From NCBI RefSeq assembly GCF_902459725.1, contig NZ_CABPSH010000015.1, positions 38,842 to 102,841 of the forward strand: a stretch of DNA of 64,000 bases, given 5' to 3'. Positions 1 to 9,882 of the stretch are shown in pieces. The notes under the pieces are model-generated. The model was not told the DNA's origin, searched no databases, and was given only the letters and a program-made list of their open reading frames with translations. Within the stretch, counting starts at the first letter, position 1, and every line of letters begins with the position of its first letter. The DNA comes from Pandoraea eparura (GTDB taxonomy: Bacteria > Pseudomonadota > Gammaproteobacteria > Burkholderiales > Burkholderiaceae). Made by a program: the position numbers and the translations under genes.

Positions 1-497
1 AGACACTGGCGCGTGCCCGAAAGGCATTGCCGGACCTGCCCGGCGTCAAGGCGGCACTCGACGATCTGGCCTATCTGGCCGCGGCGCAGGGCAAGGACGG
101 CCAAGCTGTCCTGTCGATTGACCTGGCCGATTTGCGCGGCTATCAGTACCACAGCGGCGTGATGTTCGCGGCCTATGTCGATGGCATCCCGAATGCAATT
201 GCACGCGGTGGGCGTTACGACAAGGTAGGGCAGGCGTTCGGTCGAGACCGTCCGGCAACGGGCTTTTCGTTGGATTTGCGTGAGTTGGCGGCAATTTCGC
301 CGATCGAAGCGCGGAGTAACGCAATTTTGGCGCCAGCCGACGACGTGCCGGGGTTGCGCGCCAAGATCGACAGCCTGCGCAACGCCGGCGAAGTCGTCAT
401 CCGTATGCTGCCGGGCCACGACCAGGACTTCGAGGAGTTCACGGGCGACCGCGTTCTCGTCGAAAAAGATGGCCAGTGGGTTGTGACACCCCGGTGA
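1..497 (+). CDS. hisZ: ATP phosphoribosyltransferase regulatory subunit HisZ, C-terminal part
   Basis: This is the 3' end of a gene that begins before the window. The frame is open from base 3 and ends at TGA 495-497, giving about 164 residues. HisZ is a class II histidyl-tRNA synthetase-like protein that pairs with short-form HisG to make the first enzyme of histidine biosynthesis in the cytoplasm. The visible part holds the synthetase-like signature [13 protein letters not shown] followed by [14 protein letters not shown] and [10 protein letters not shown]. It lies 74 bp before purA, the usual order in Burkholderiaceae. A true histidyl-tRNA synthetase would carry an anticodon-binding domain after the catalytic core; here only about 70 residues follow, which favours HisZ. 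Confidence 0.9.
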   Translation, partial: TLARARKALPDLPGVKAALDDLAYLAAAQGKDGQAVLSIDLADLRGYQYHSGVMFAAYVDGIPNAIARGGRYDKVGQAFGRDRPATGFSLDLRELAAISPIEARSNAILAPADDVPGLRAKIDSLRNAGEVVIRMLPGHDQDFEEFTGDRVLVEKDGQWVVTPR

Positions 498-541
498 CCA
501 TCGCTGAAAAAAGCGGCACTAGCCTACGCCAACACGGGTAG

Positions 542-1912
<1,371 letters not shown>

Positions 1913-1939
1913 AATACGCAAGCGTTGGCAAAGCACACC

Positions 1940-2476
1940 ATGAATCTGCCCCAGAACGACGATAAGAACCTTTGGGTCTCGTGGGACGAGTATCACCGGC
2001 TCATCGAGCGCCTGGCGCTCAAGGTCTACGAGTCCAACTGGAAATTCGACAAGATCCTGTGTCTGGCCCGTGGTGGTTTGCGTGTGGGCGATCAACTCGC
2101 ACGCATCTATGACGTGCCGCTCGCGATTCTGGCGACCAGTTCGTATCGCGAAGCCGAAGGCACCGTTCGCGGCGACCTCGATATCGCGCAATTCATCACC
2201 ATCACACGCGGCGAACTGGAAGGGCGAGTGCTGCTGGTCGACGATCTGGTCGATTCGGGCGTGACACTCGAGCGCGTTGGAAAGCACCTCAAAGAGCGTT
2301 TCCCGAAGGTGACCGACGTGCGCTCGGCAGTGCTGTGGCACAAGGCGTGTTCGAAGGTGGCGCCCGATTACGCAGTCGATTTCCTACCGACAAATCCGTG
2401 GATTCACCAGCCGTTCGAAGAGTACGACACGCTGCGTCCCCACAACTTGTCTGCGTGGATCAAGCGCGGAACCTGA
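1940..2476 (+). CDS. phosphoribosyltransferase (purine salvage type)
   Basis: This type I phosphoribosyltransferase probably transfers ribose 5-phosphate from PRPP to a purine base such as xanthine, guanine or hypoxanthine. The PRPP-binding loop is clear in RVLLVDDLVDSGVTL, and ILCLARGGLRVGDQLA is the usual loop I region. I chose the ATG at 1940 (178 residues); an in-frame TTG at 1925 would add five residues, and neither start has a strong ribosome site. It follows purA closely and is followed by a rho-independent terminator, so the two probably form one operon. The exact base cannot be read from the sequence; Gpt-like xanthine/guanine use is the best guess. Confidence 0.85.
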   Translation: MNLPQNDDKNLWVSWDEYHRLIERLALKVYESNWKFDKILCLARGGLRVGDQLARIYDVPLAILATSSYREAEGTVRGDLDIAQFITITRGELEGRVLLVDDLVDSGVTLERVGKHLKERFPKVTDVRSAVLWHKACSKVAPDYAVDFLPTNPWIHQPFEEYDTLRPHNLSAWIKRGT

Positions 2477-2538
2477 GCGGTTCCGCACCGGCTGGATGTG
2501 TCGCGAGGCGGCGTCCGGCAGGGGAAAGCTCCGACAAT

Positions 2539-2578
2539 CAGGCGGTGGCATCGCAAGATGCGCCGCCTGTTTTGTTTT
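2539..2578 (+). terminator. rho-independent terminator after the purA operon
   Basis: CAGGCGG at 2539-2545 pairs with CCGCCTG at 2563-2569, with further pairing inside around a GCAA loop. It is followed by TTTTGTTTT. It sits about 60 bp past the phosphoribosyltransferase stop. Confidence 0.85.
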
Positions 2579-2687
2579 GGCGTGCGTCTTTGATGCGTAG
2601 GCGCCTGATGGTGGCGTGACGGCACGACGGCACCACCCCGCGGTGGTCCAACGCCTGGGGTGACGGATGGCGTGGATCCTGCGTCAC

Positions 2688-2725
2688 GATGAACAACGGG
2701 CGCACAGAGGCGCCCGTTGTTCATC
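2688..2725. other. perfect 16-bp inverted repeat between convergent genes
   Basis: Arms at 2688-2703 and 2710-2725 are perfectly complementary over 16 bp around the 6-base loop ACAGAG. No T-run follows on either strand. It lies 20 bp past the prlC stop, so it may end or protect the prlC transcript rather than act as a classic terminator. Confidence 0.7.
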
Positions 2726-2744
2726 GCTGACGTCGGTCAGGACG

Positions 2745-4823
2745 TCAGCTTGCCGACATCCCACTGTGACGCAGTAACGCATCGACTTCCGGTGCACGAC
2801 CGCGGAACGCAATGAACGACGCCATCGCTTCGCGACTGCCGCCCACCGCGAGAATTTCGTCGCGATAGCGGGCGCCCGTGGCCGTGTCCAGGATCGAGCC
2901 GCTGACTTGCGCCGCTTCCTCGAATGCCGCGTACGCGTCCGCGGACAGCACTTCGGCCCACTTGTAGCTGTAATAGCCAGCGGCGTAGCCGCCCGCGAAG
3001 ATATGGCTGAATGTGTTCGGCCAACGCGAGAAGTCTGGCTGAGGTGTGACGTGCAATCGATTGTTGATGCGTTGGGAAAGCGCCAGTACCGACTCCTTGC
3101 CGTGCGGGTCGAAATCGTAATGCAGATGCATGTCGAAGTCGGAGAAGACCAACTGGCGCAGCATCATCAGACCGCTCTGGAAATTGCGGGCGGCCAACAT
3201 CTTTTCGAACAGGGCGCGCGGCAGCGGGGCACCGGTCTCCACGTGTGCCGTCATGTGCTCGAGTACGTCCCATTCCCAGCAGAAGTTCTCCATGAACTGG
3301 GACGGCAACTCGACGGCATCCCACTCGACGCCATTGATGCCCGCGACGCCGGCATCTTCCACTTGCGTGAGCATGTGATGCAGGCCATGGCCGAATTCAT
3401 GGAACAGCGTGATGACGTCGTCATGCGGCAGCAGCGCGGGCTTGTCGCCGACGGGGGCGGGGAAGTTGCACACAAGGTATGCCACCGGCGTTTGCAGCGT
3501 GCCGTTGTGCAGGCGCTTGCGCGTGCGGGCACTGTCCATCCAGGCGCCGCCGCGCTTGCCTTCGCGCGCAAACAAATCCATATAGAACTGCGCCACCAGT
3601 TCGCCATCGCGCTCGATGCGGAAAAAGCGCACGTCCGGATGCCAGGTTTCGGCATCTTGCGGGCGAATCGTCACGCCGAACAACGTGCCGGCCACGCGGA
3701 ACAGGCCGTCAAGCACCTTGGGCAACGGGAAATATTGGCGGACTTCCGATTCCGAGAAATCGTAGCGTTGCTGGCGCAGCTTCTCCGATGCGTAAGCCGT
3801 GTCCCACGGTTGCAGCGTGTCGATACCAAGCGAGGCGGCGGCGAACGCTTGCAGTTCGGCCCAGTCTTGCTCGGCGTACGGTCGCGCACGATGCGCGAGG
3901 TCTTCGAGAAACGCGAGGACTTGCGCCGGCGATTCCGCCATCTTGGGTTCGAGCGACACCTCGGCGTAGTTCTTGAAGCCGAGCATCTGTGCTTCCTCGC
4001 GACGCAGCGCGAGTTGCTCGACAACGATCTCGGTGTTGTCCCAGTCAGGCTCGCCGTCGCCAAATTGTGGGCCGAGTTCCGACGCACGGGTGACGTTGGC
4101 GCGATACAACTGTTCGCGAAGCGCGCGGTTGTCGGCGTACTGCAGCACCGGGAAGTAGGACGGAAAGTGCAGCGTGAATTTCCAGCCGTCGAGGCCGTCG
4201 CGCTCGGCAGCGGCGCGGGCCGCGGCCTTGTCGTCGTCGGGCAGGCCGGCGAGTGTCGGCTCGTCGGTCACGACAACCGAGAACTTGTTGGTGGCGTCGA
4301 GCACATGATCCGAGAAGCGTTTGGCGAGGCTGGCCTGGGCTTCCTGGATCTCGGCGAATCGCGGTTTCTGGTCTTCGGGGAGTTCGGCGCCGCCCAGACG
4401 GAAGCCGCGCATCTCGTTATCGAGGATCTTCTTGCGCGCCGGCGAAAGATCGGCGAATTCTTGACCGGCCGCAATCGCCTTGTACTTTTCGAACAGCGCC
4501 AGGTTCTGACCGACGCTCGCGGAGAATTCGGTCACGCGCGGTAGGTTGTCGCCGTAGGCCGCACGAAGCGCGGGGGTGTCGGCGACGGCGTTCAGGTGTC
4601 CAACAATTTCCCAAGCGCGGCCCAAGCCTTCGGTGCCATCTTCCACGGCGTCGAGAATGTTGGCCCAGGTCGGCGGCGTGGTGGGATCCGCGGCCAGGTC
4701 CACAGCCGCACGCGCCTGCGCCAGGAGCACGTCGACGGCGGGCGTCACATGTTCGGGGCGGATCTCGGCAAAACGGGGGAGTCCCTCGATATCGAGCAGA
4801 GGGTTGGTTTGCGGCGTATTCAT
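2745..4823 (-). CDS. prlC: oligopeptidase A (M3 family metallopeptidase)
   Basis: This cytoplasmic zinc oligopeptidase degrades short peptides, including cleaved signal peptides. The zinc site HEFGHGLHH lies in TLFHEFGHGLHHML, matching the M3 HExxH pattern, with GVEWDAVELPSQFMENF downstream supplying the third ligand region. The length, about 692 residues from the ATG at 4823, fits PrlC. A GTG at 4838 would add five residues; the ATG gives the standard start. It is followed by a long inverted repeat at 2688-2725. folD lies about 260 bp downstream of its start on the same strand, probably as a separate unit. Confidence 0.95.
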   Translation of the reverse strand: MNTPQTNPLLDIEGLPRFAEIRPEHVTPAVDVLLAQARAAVDLAADPTTPPTWANILDAVEDGTEGLGRAWEIVGHLNAVADTPALRAAYGDNLPRVTEFSASVGQNLALFEKYKAIAAGQEFADLSPARKKILDNEMRGFRLGGAELPEDQKPRFAEIQEAQASLAKRFSDHVLDATNKFSVVVTDEPTLAGLPDDDKAAARAAAERDGLDGWKFTLHFPSYFPVLQYADNRALREQLYRANVTRASELGPQFGDGEPDWDNTEIVVEQLALRREEAQMLGFKNYAEVSLEPKMAESPAQVLAFLEDLAHRARPYAEQDWAELQAFAAASLGIDTLQPWDTAYASEKLRQQRYDFSESEVRQYFPLPKVLDGLFRVAGTLFGVTIRPQDAETWHPDVRFFRIERDGELVAQFYMDLFAREGKRGGAWMDSARTRKRLHNGTLQTPVAYLVCNFPAPVGDKPALLPHDDVITLFHEFGHGLHHMLTQVEDAGVAGINGVEWDAVELPSQFMENFCWEWDVLEHMTAHVETGAPLPRALFEKMLAARNFQSGLMMLRQLVFSDFDMHLHYDFDPHGKESVLALSQRINNRLHVTPQPDFSRWPNTFSHIFAGGYAAGYYSYKWAEVLSADAYAAFEEAAQVSGSILDTATGARYRDEILAVGGSREAMASFIAFRGRAPEVDALLRHSGMSAS

Positions 4824-5002
4824 GCGTTCGTTGTCCACGGGGAGGGGCTTACGAAGAGTGTGGGGGCATCCGGTCCAATTTTCCAGTCGTTTTTTTCAAC
4901 CGGCACGATTGGAACGGCGGGCGGTGCAATCGTCGCAACGCGCTTTCCGGCGTGTATTCAACAGGTTGCGCCAGTGGCTGCGGCACAGGTCCACATGTGG
5001 CG

Positions 5003-5036
5003 AGGGCGCGCGCGACCTGCCGGTCGGGCGCGCCCT
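5003..5036 (-). other. GC-rich hairpin downstream of folD
   Basis: A 9-bp outer stem (5003-5011 with 5028-5036) continues into a 5-bp inner stem CGACC/GGTCG around TGCC. It lies 44 bp past the folD stop. There is no T-run, so it could be a transcript-end structure but is not a canonical terminator. Confidence 0.5.
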
Positions 5037-5079
5037 GCGTGAAGCGCGGCGCTGTGGTGCGCTTGGGGCGGTCTGGCGA

Positions 5080-5934
5080 TCAGGCGCCCAGGGTGCGTTC
5101 TGCAGCCTCGAGCGTATTGACGAGCAGCATGGTGATGGTCATCGGGCCTACGCCGCCCGGCACTGGCGTGATGTAGCCGGCCACGTCCTTGACGCCGTTG
5201 AAGTCGACGTCGCCGCACAGCTTGCCGTTGTCGTCACGGTTCATGCCGACGTCGATCACCGCCGCACCCGGTTTGACCATGTCCGCCGTGACGATATTGC
5301 GCTTGCCCACGGCAGCGACGATCACGTCGGCGTTGCGGGTGTGCGCGGCCAGATCGCGCGTCTTGCTGTTGCAGATGGTGACAGTAGCGCCGGCCTGGAG
5401 CAGCATCATGGCCATCGGCTTGCCGACAATGTTCGACGCACCGATTACCACAGCCACCGCCCCGCGCAGCGGAAAATCCACGGATTCGAGCATCTTCATG
5501 CAGCCATACGGCGTGCACGGACGGAACAGCGGTGCCCCCGTCATCAGGGCGCCGGCATTCGACACGTGAAAGCCGTCAACGTCTTTTTCCGGTGCAATGG
5601 CTTCGAGCACCTTGTGGCTGTCGATGTGCTTCGGCAGGGGAAGTTGGACGAGGATGCCGTTGATCTTTGGATCGCGGTTGAGTTCATCGATGCGCGCGAG
5701 CAGGGCGCTTTCCGTCAGATCGGCCGGATAGCGATCGAGCGACGAGTACAGGCCGTTGTCTTCGCATGCCTTGACCTTGTTGCGCACGTAGACCTGGCTG
5801 GCCGGATCCTCGCCAACCAGCACCACGGCGAGGCCGGGCTGGTGGCCGCGGGTGGTCAGGGCGGCAGCACGGGTGGCAACTTCGGCGCGAATACGTTTGG
5901 CGAGGGCGTTGCCGTCGATGAGGGTGGCGGTCAT
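5080..5934 (-). CDS. folD: bifunctional methylenetetrahydrofolate dehydrogenase/cyclohydrolase
   Basis: FolD interconverts 5,10-methylene-, 5,10-methenyl- and 10-formyl-tetrahydrofolate with NADP in the cytoplasm. The ATG at 5934 gives 284 residues, the usual size, beginning [15 protein letters not shown]. Family signatures are [18 protein letters not shown] with the catalytic Lys, LPLPKHID, and [13 protein letters not shown] near the C-terminus. The open frame extends much further upstream but that part is low-complexity and untypical. A perfect TATAAT lies on the minus strand at 6025-6030, about 90 bp before the start, with two hairpins in the intervening leader. Confidence 0.96.
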   Translation of the reverse strand: MTATLIDGNALAKRIRAEVATRAAALTTRGHQPGLAVVLVGEDPASQVYVRNKVKACEDNGLYSSLDRYPADLTESALLARIDELNRDPKINGILVQLPLPKHIDSHKVLEAIAPEKDVDGFHVSNAGALMTGAPLFRPCTPYGCMKMLESVDFPLRGAVAVVIGASNIVGKPMAMMLLQAGATVTICNSKTRDLAAHTRNADVIVAAVGKRNIVTADMVKPGAAVIDVGMNRDDNGKLCGDVDFNGVKDVAGYITPVPGGVGPMTITMLLVNTLEAAERTLGA

Positions 5935-5964
5935 GATGCGTGGATATCGTAGGGAGGAAGGGGG

Positions 5965-6030
5965 CTGGCCCGAAGGGCCGGATACGGCAGCGACAGTCAG
6001 GCGGGTGACTGTCGCAAAGACCGTATTATA
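5965..6030 (-). promoter_or_regulatory. folD promoter -10 and structured leader
   Basis: On the minus strand TATAAT lies at 6030-6025. The leader then holds an 8-bp perfect stem (5992-5999 with 6006-6013, loop of 6) and a second hairpin (GGCCC-GAA-GGGCC, 5967-5979). I see no good -35 box. The rest of the stretch to the fixJ-type gene (6031-6415) holds only the 9-bp repeat at 6173-6217. Confidence 0.5.
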
Positions 6031-6172
6031 ACGGCGCGCCGCACCGTGCGGGAGGTTGGGGTGGCGGGCGGCGCGGGGGCGGCCTGTGAGCCGACGGCGG
6101 GCGTGGCGGGGCGAAAAGACAGACTCCCTTGGCACGGTGCGGCCGTTGCGCCAACGTGCTACGGCGCGCCCC

Positions 6173-6217
6173 GCCTCAAGTGCCTCAAGTGCCTCAAGTG
6201 CCTCAAGTGACTCAAGC
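6173..6217. repeat. tandem 9-bp repeat (GCCTCAAGT)
   Basis: Four perfect copies of GCCTCAAGT run from 6173 to 6208, followed by one diverged copy (GACTCAAGC). The array lies between the start of folD and the end of the response regulator, outside any convincing gene. Confidence 0.9.
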
Positions 6218-6415
6218 GCCTTTGAGGCAGCCGCTGAGCAGGGGGGCTGATGCCGCCCATAGCGTGTCGTTGGCGGGCAACGACACACCGTCGCAACGGG
6301 GCGCGACGCTACCGAACGCTACCGGTCGTTGCGCCGGCGCTCCGGGGCTCCGGTACCCCGGAATCTCCGCCCGTCGCCTGACGCGATGTCAGGCGTACGG
6401 CGCTCGGCGACTCGG

Positions 6416-7060
6416 TCAGGGGCGAGGCGATGCGCCGGAGCGTTTCGAGAGCGCCAGGCGGAGCAGGTCGGCAACCGTATTGACGTTGAGCTTCTCCATG
6501 ATGTTGGCGCGGTGTGCTTCGACGGTCTTGATGCTGATGCCCAGATCGTCGGCAATCTGTTTGTTCAGGCGACCGGCAATAATGCGCTCGAGCACCTGAT
6601 GTTCGCGACTCGTGAGCTTGGACAGCAGGTCCTCGGCGGCTTGCAGCTCGCGTTGGCTGCTGGCGTCTTGCCGCGCTTTCGCGAGCATTCGCTCGACTTG
6701 GGAGCGCAGTTCCGCTTCATCGAAAGGCTTTTCGATGAAGTCCATTGCACCTTTTTTCATCGTGTCGACCGCCATCGGCACGTCGCCATGGCCCGTCACG
6801 AAGATGATGGGGATGTTGAACCGGTTCTCGACCAGTTTCTCCTGAAGCTCCAGGCCGCTCATGCCGGGCATGCGGACATCCAGAATCAGGCAGCCAAGCT
6901 GATGTCCGTTGTAGTGCGAAAGGAATTCCTCGGCGCTGGCAAAGCCGCGCACGTGGTAGCCATTGGCCTCGAGTAGCCAGCGAAGCGAGTCGCGGACCGC
7001 TTCGTCGTCATCGACAACAAAGACGGTTTCTTGTTCGATAGTGGTATTGGGTGTCGTCAT
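6416..7060 (-). CDS. FixJ-family two-component response regulator
   Basis: This is a 214-residue response regulator with an N-terminal receiver domain and a C-terminal LuxR-type DNA-binding domain. The acidic pocket is FVVDDDEAVRDSL, the phospho-acceptor is Asp61 in CLILDVRMPGMSG, and FIEKPFDEAEL supplies the conserved Lys. The helix-turn-helix runs about 149-194 (TSREHQVLERII, NKQIADDLGISIKTVEAH). The ATG at 7060 has GGGGGAGGACT just before it and overlaps the kinase stop by 4 bp (ATGA), so the two are translationally coupled. Its cognate sensor is the upstream PAS kinase. The pair is divergent from the pyruvate dehydrogenase operon, which is a plausible target. Confidence 0.93.
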   Translation of the reverse strand: MTTPNTTIEQETVFVVDDDEAVRDSLRWLLEANGYHVRGFASAEEFLSHYNGHQLGCLILDVRMPGMSGLELQEKLVENRFNIPIIFVTGHGDVPMAVDTMKKGAMDFIEKPFDEAELRSQVERMLAKARQDASSQRELQAAEDLLSKLTSREHQVLERIIAGRLNKQIADDLGISIKTVEAHRANIMEKLNVNTVADLLRLALSKRSGASPRP

Positions 7061-9540
7061 AGTCCTCCCCCGGATCCGGATGTCGTATCGCCTTCCAACG
7101 GTAACAGAATACAAAAAGTACAACCATTGCGCACGCCGTCGACGTCATTGTTTTCTACCCACAGACGGCCGTGATGCGATTCGATGATCGAACGGCAGAT
7201 ATTCAGGCCCATGCCCATGCCATCCGATTTTGTACTAAAGAAAGGTTCAAACAATCGTTCGATCGTGGCTTCGTCCACCCCAGGCCCGTGGTCCGAGACC
7301 TGGAATTCGATCGATTTGTCGCGCCGTTCCACGTGCAGACGGACACTCAGGTCGCGTCGCTGGCCGGGCGGCGGCGTGTAGCCATGCATGGCCTCGGCGG
7401 CATTCTTGAGCAGGTTCACGAGCACCTGTTCGATCAGCACCGGGTCGACGTTGATCTGCGGTAGCCCCGCGGGCAGATCGGTCAGGATGCGAATACGGCG
7501 CTTGCGTGCTTCAATCTCGGCAAGACCCACAGCATCCGCCACGATTTCATAAATCGATGACGGTTGACGTTTCGGTTCGCTGCGCTTTACGAACGCACGA
7601 ATCCGTTTGATGATCATGCCCGCTCGCACCGCCTGCTGCGACGTTTTTTCCAGCGCCGGCAGCAAGGTTTCCGGCGACGTGCGTCCGGCGCGCACCAGCG
7701 CCGCGGTGCCCATGCAGTAGTTGTTGATGGCGGCGAGCGGCTGGTTCAGTTCGTGGGCCAGCGACGAGGCCATTTCGCCCATCGTCGTCAGGCGCCCCGT
7801 GAACTGCAGGCGTTCTTCTTCCTGGCGGGCCAGCTCTTCGGCATGGCGGCGGGCCGTAATATCGGTCGCCACCTGCAGCTGTGCCAGGTGGCCGTCCACC
7901 CATTGAATGTATTGGCGCCGGACTTCGAACCATTTCTGGTGCGTCGGTAGATAGATTTCCTGCGTCTCGGCGGCCGTATCGGTGAGTGATGCGGCCGGCA
8001 AGCCGGCGAACGCGTCGACCATATCGATTTGATCGAGCGACGTCGGGGAGAGGTCGCCGCCGCCAGACAACTCCAGGTGGCCTTCCGGGCGCGTGCCGAA
8101 CAACTGGCGGTAGTAACGGTTCGCGAACAGCAGCTCCGCCTTGTCGACGGCGAGCACCGACACCGACGCGTCAAGGCTCTCGAGCACGGTCGTGAAACGC
8201 TCATGCGCAGCGGCGAGTTCTTCGCGCGCCCGCTTGGGTTCGCTGATGTCGGTCAGCGACGACATCCAGCCGGTCTGGCGGCCATGCGCGTCCACGAGCG
8301 GCGAGACGAACATGCGCGCGTAGAAGATCGTGCCGTCCTTGCGCTGCACGCGGATTTCAAAACCGTGCGAGGGCGCCTTGCCGCGCAGCGTCATGTCGAT
8401 GCGACGCTGCATTTCGTGGATGTCGTCCTTGGGCCAGTACGGGTAGGGCGGCGCCCGATACATGAGGTCCGGCTCGTCCCAGCCTGTCATGCGGCAGAAG
8501 GCAGGGTTCACGTAAGTGATGTGGCCCTGCAGGTCGAGCACGCGCATGCCGATGACGATGGAGTTCTCCATCGCTCGCCGGAATGAGGTCTCGTTGAACA
8601 GCGCCTGCTGTGCCTCGAAGCGCTGCCGCGTATGCCGCCAAAGACTCCAGAGACTCCAGAGCACAAAGCACGACAATCCGGCAATCAGCCACACCAGCGT
8701 GTTGTTGACGAAATTGCCGACGGCGGGATACGAGTAGATTCGCACCGCCAGACTGTGCCCGGGGGGATCGAGAAGCAATTCGTAAGACACGTCGCGTGGG
8801 AGCGGCGGGCGTGTCGATGTAGTGGCCAACTCATTGTTGTGAGTGTCGATGAACGACACCTTGAACTTGTCGCCAAGCTCTTGCGGCAACTCGTGGATCA
8901 GCAAGCCCTCCACCGAATACACCGCGCTGATCGTGCCGAGGAACTCGCGCTCGCGCAGCACGGGTACCTGGACAACGATGTAGCTGGCGCCCGAGGCGTC
9001 GTAGATCAGGGTGGAATAGGCCGATCGGCGCGAATCGCGGGCGGCGCGAAACGCGACCAGCAATTCGTCCTCCATCGGATGCTGCGCCGAGCCCTGCAAC
9101 CGGGACGCGAACGGCGAGTCGGTCGGGGCCGCCCACTTGGGTCGCTGCGATGCGTCCAGCCAATTCATGAAGACGATGTCCGCATGATTCTGCATCAGCT
9201 CGTTCGCGGCATTCTGGAAATGCGCGACGTCCTGCGGCTTGGCGGCGGTGTCGCGCGCGAGCGAGCTGATCTGGTCCTGGATGGCCAGCATATTGAGGCG
9301 AATCTGCTGCTGCGCCCAAGCCACGTTCCGATACAGCGTGTCCTGCTGTTGCTCCGTCTCACGGCGATTCAGGCTCCACAGGATCAGACTCATCACCACG
9401 AGAAAGATCACAATGGAGACGAGCGGCACCAGCAAGTAGTAATGCGACTCCGCGAACCCCTGCAACCAGCGGTTGGAGCGGGCAGACGTAGCGGCGGACC
9501 GGGACGGTGGAGCGGAATTGGCAAGGCGTGGCGAAAGCAT
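7057..9540 (-). CDS. membrane PAS-domain sensor histidine kinase
   Basis: This 827-residue inner-membrane kinase has TM1 at about 35-56, a periplasmic sensor domain at about 57-280 and TM2 at about 281-301. Two PAS domains follow (about 320-435 and 445-560), with a HisKA domain whose phospho-accepting His596 lies in SSLAHELNQPLAAINN. The ATP-binding domain shows NLLKNAAEAM, DHGPGVDEATIERLFEPFF and GMGMGLNICRSIIESHHG. The architecture resembles DctB/FixL kinases. The ATG at 9540 gives a sensible N-terminus, but the frame is open further upstream and no clear ribosome site is seen. The 4-bp overlap with the regulator gene marks them as a pair. Confidence 0.92.
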   Translation of the reverse strand: MLSPRLANSAPPSRSAATSARSNRWLQGFAESHYYLLVPLVSIVIFLVVMSLILWSLNRRETEQQQDTLYRNVAWAQQQIRLNMLAIQDQISSLARDTAAKPQDVAHFQNAANELMQNHADIVFMNWLDASQRPKWAAPTDSPFASRLQGSAQHPMEDELLVAFRAARDSRRSAYSTLIYDASGASYIVVQVPVLREREFLGTISAVYSVEGLLIHELPQELGDKFKVSFIDTHNNELATTSTRPPLPRDVSYELLLDPPGHSLAVRIYSYPAVGNFVNNTLVWLIAGLSCFVLWSLWSLWRHTRQRFEAQQALFNETSFRRAMENSIVIGMRVLDLQGHITYVNPAFCRMTGWDEPDLMYRAPPYPYWPKDDIHEMQRRIDMTLRGKAPSHGFEIRVQRKDGTIFYARMFVSPLVDAHGRQTGWMSSLTDISEPKRAREELAAAHERFTTVLESLDASVSVLAVDKAELLFANRYYRQLFGTRPEGHLELSGGGDLSPTSLDQIDMVDAFAGLPAASLTDTAAETQEIYLPTHQKWFEVRRQYIQWVDGHLAQLQVATDITARRHAEELARQEEERLQFTGRLTTMGEMASSLAHELNQPLAAINNYCMGTAALVRAGRTSPETLLPALEKTSQQAVRAGMIIKRIRAFVKRSEPKRQPSSIYEIVADAVGLAEIEARKRRIRILTDLPAGLPQINVDPVLIEQVLVNLLKNAAEAMHGYTPPPGQRRDLSVRLHVERRDKSIEFQVSDHGPGVDEATIERLFEPFFSTKSDGMGMGLNICRSIIESHHGRLWVENNDVDGVRNGCTFCILLPLEGDTTSGSGGGL

Positions 9541-9767
9541 GGCGAGATTGTAGCGCAGGCCGGCCGGTTTCCCGCTGCCATCAATGGCTTGCGCCTGCTT
9601 TTCGGAAGCGTCCGAGCTTTTGGGTAAGACGGCCGCGCAATTTGCATTTGAGACCGAGCGGTACGCCGACAATTCGTGGTCTGATGGCACCAGCAACCTA
9701 TTGATTTTATGTGCACCGCAACAGAATTCCGCATCATGAAATTTACTATCGTAATCTGAAATTTCGC

Positions 9768-9797
9768 TTGCGGAGGCGGGAATAACCTTCGTACAAT
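9768..9797 (+). promoter_or_regulatory. candidate sigma-70 promoter of the aceE operon
   Basis: TTGCGG (9768-9773) and TACAAT (9792-9797) are 18 bp apart, about 85 bp before the aceE start. The stretch between the kinase and aceE (9541-9882) is AT-richer than its surroundings and holds no gene. Confidence 0.55.
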
Positions 9798-9882
9798 GCC
9801 CCGGTAAAAAAGCCGGTGGGCCCGTCCATGAAGCGGGATTCGACCGTCATGCCAACCCGCTAACGACAGACAAGGAGACACC

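Noticed and set aside
2907..4544. 545-codon plus-strand frame opposite prlC
   Set aside because: prlC on the other strand has a full zinc-peptidase motif set; this frame has none.
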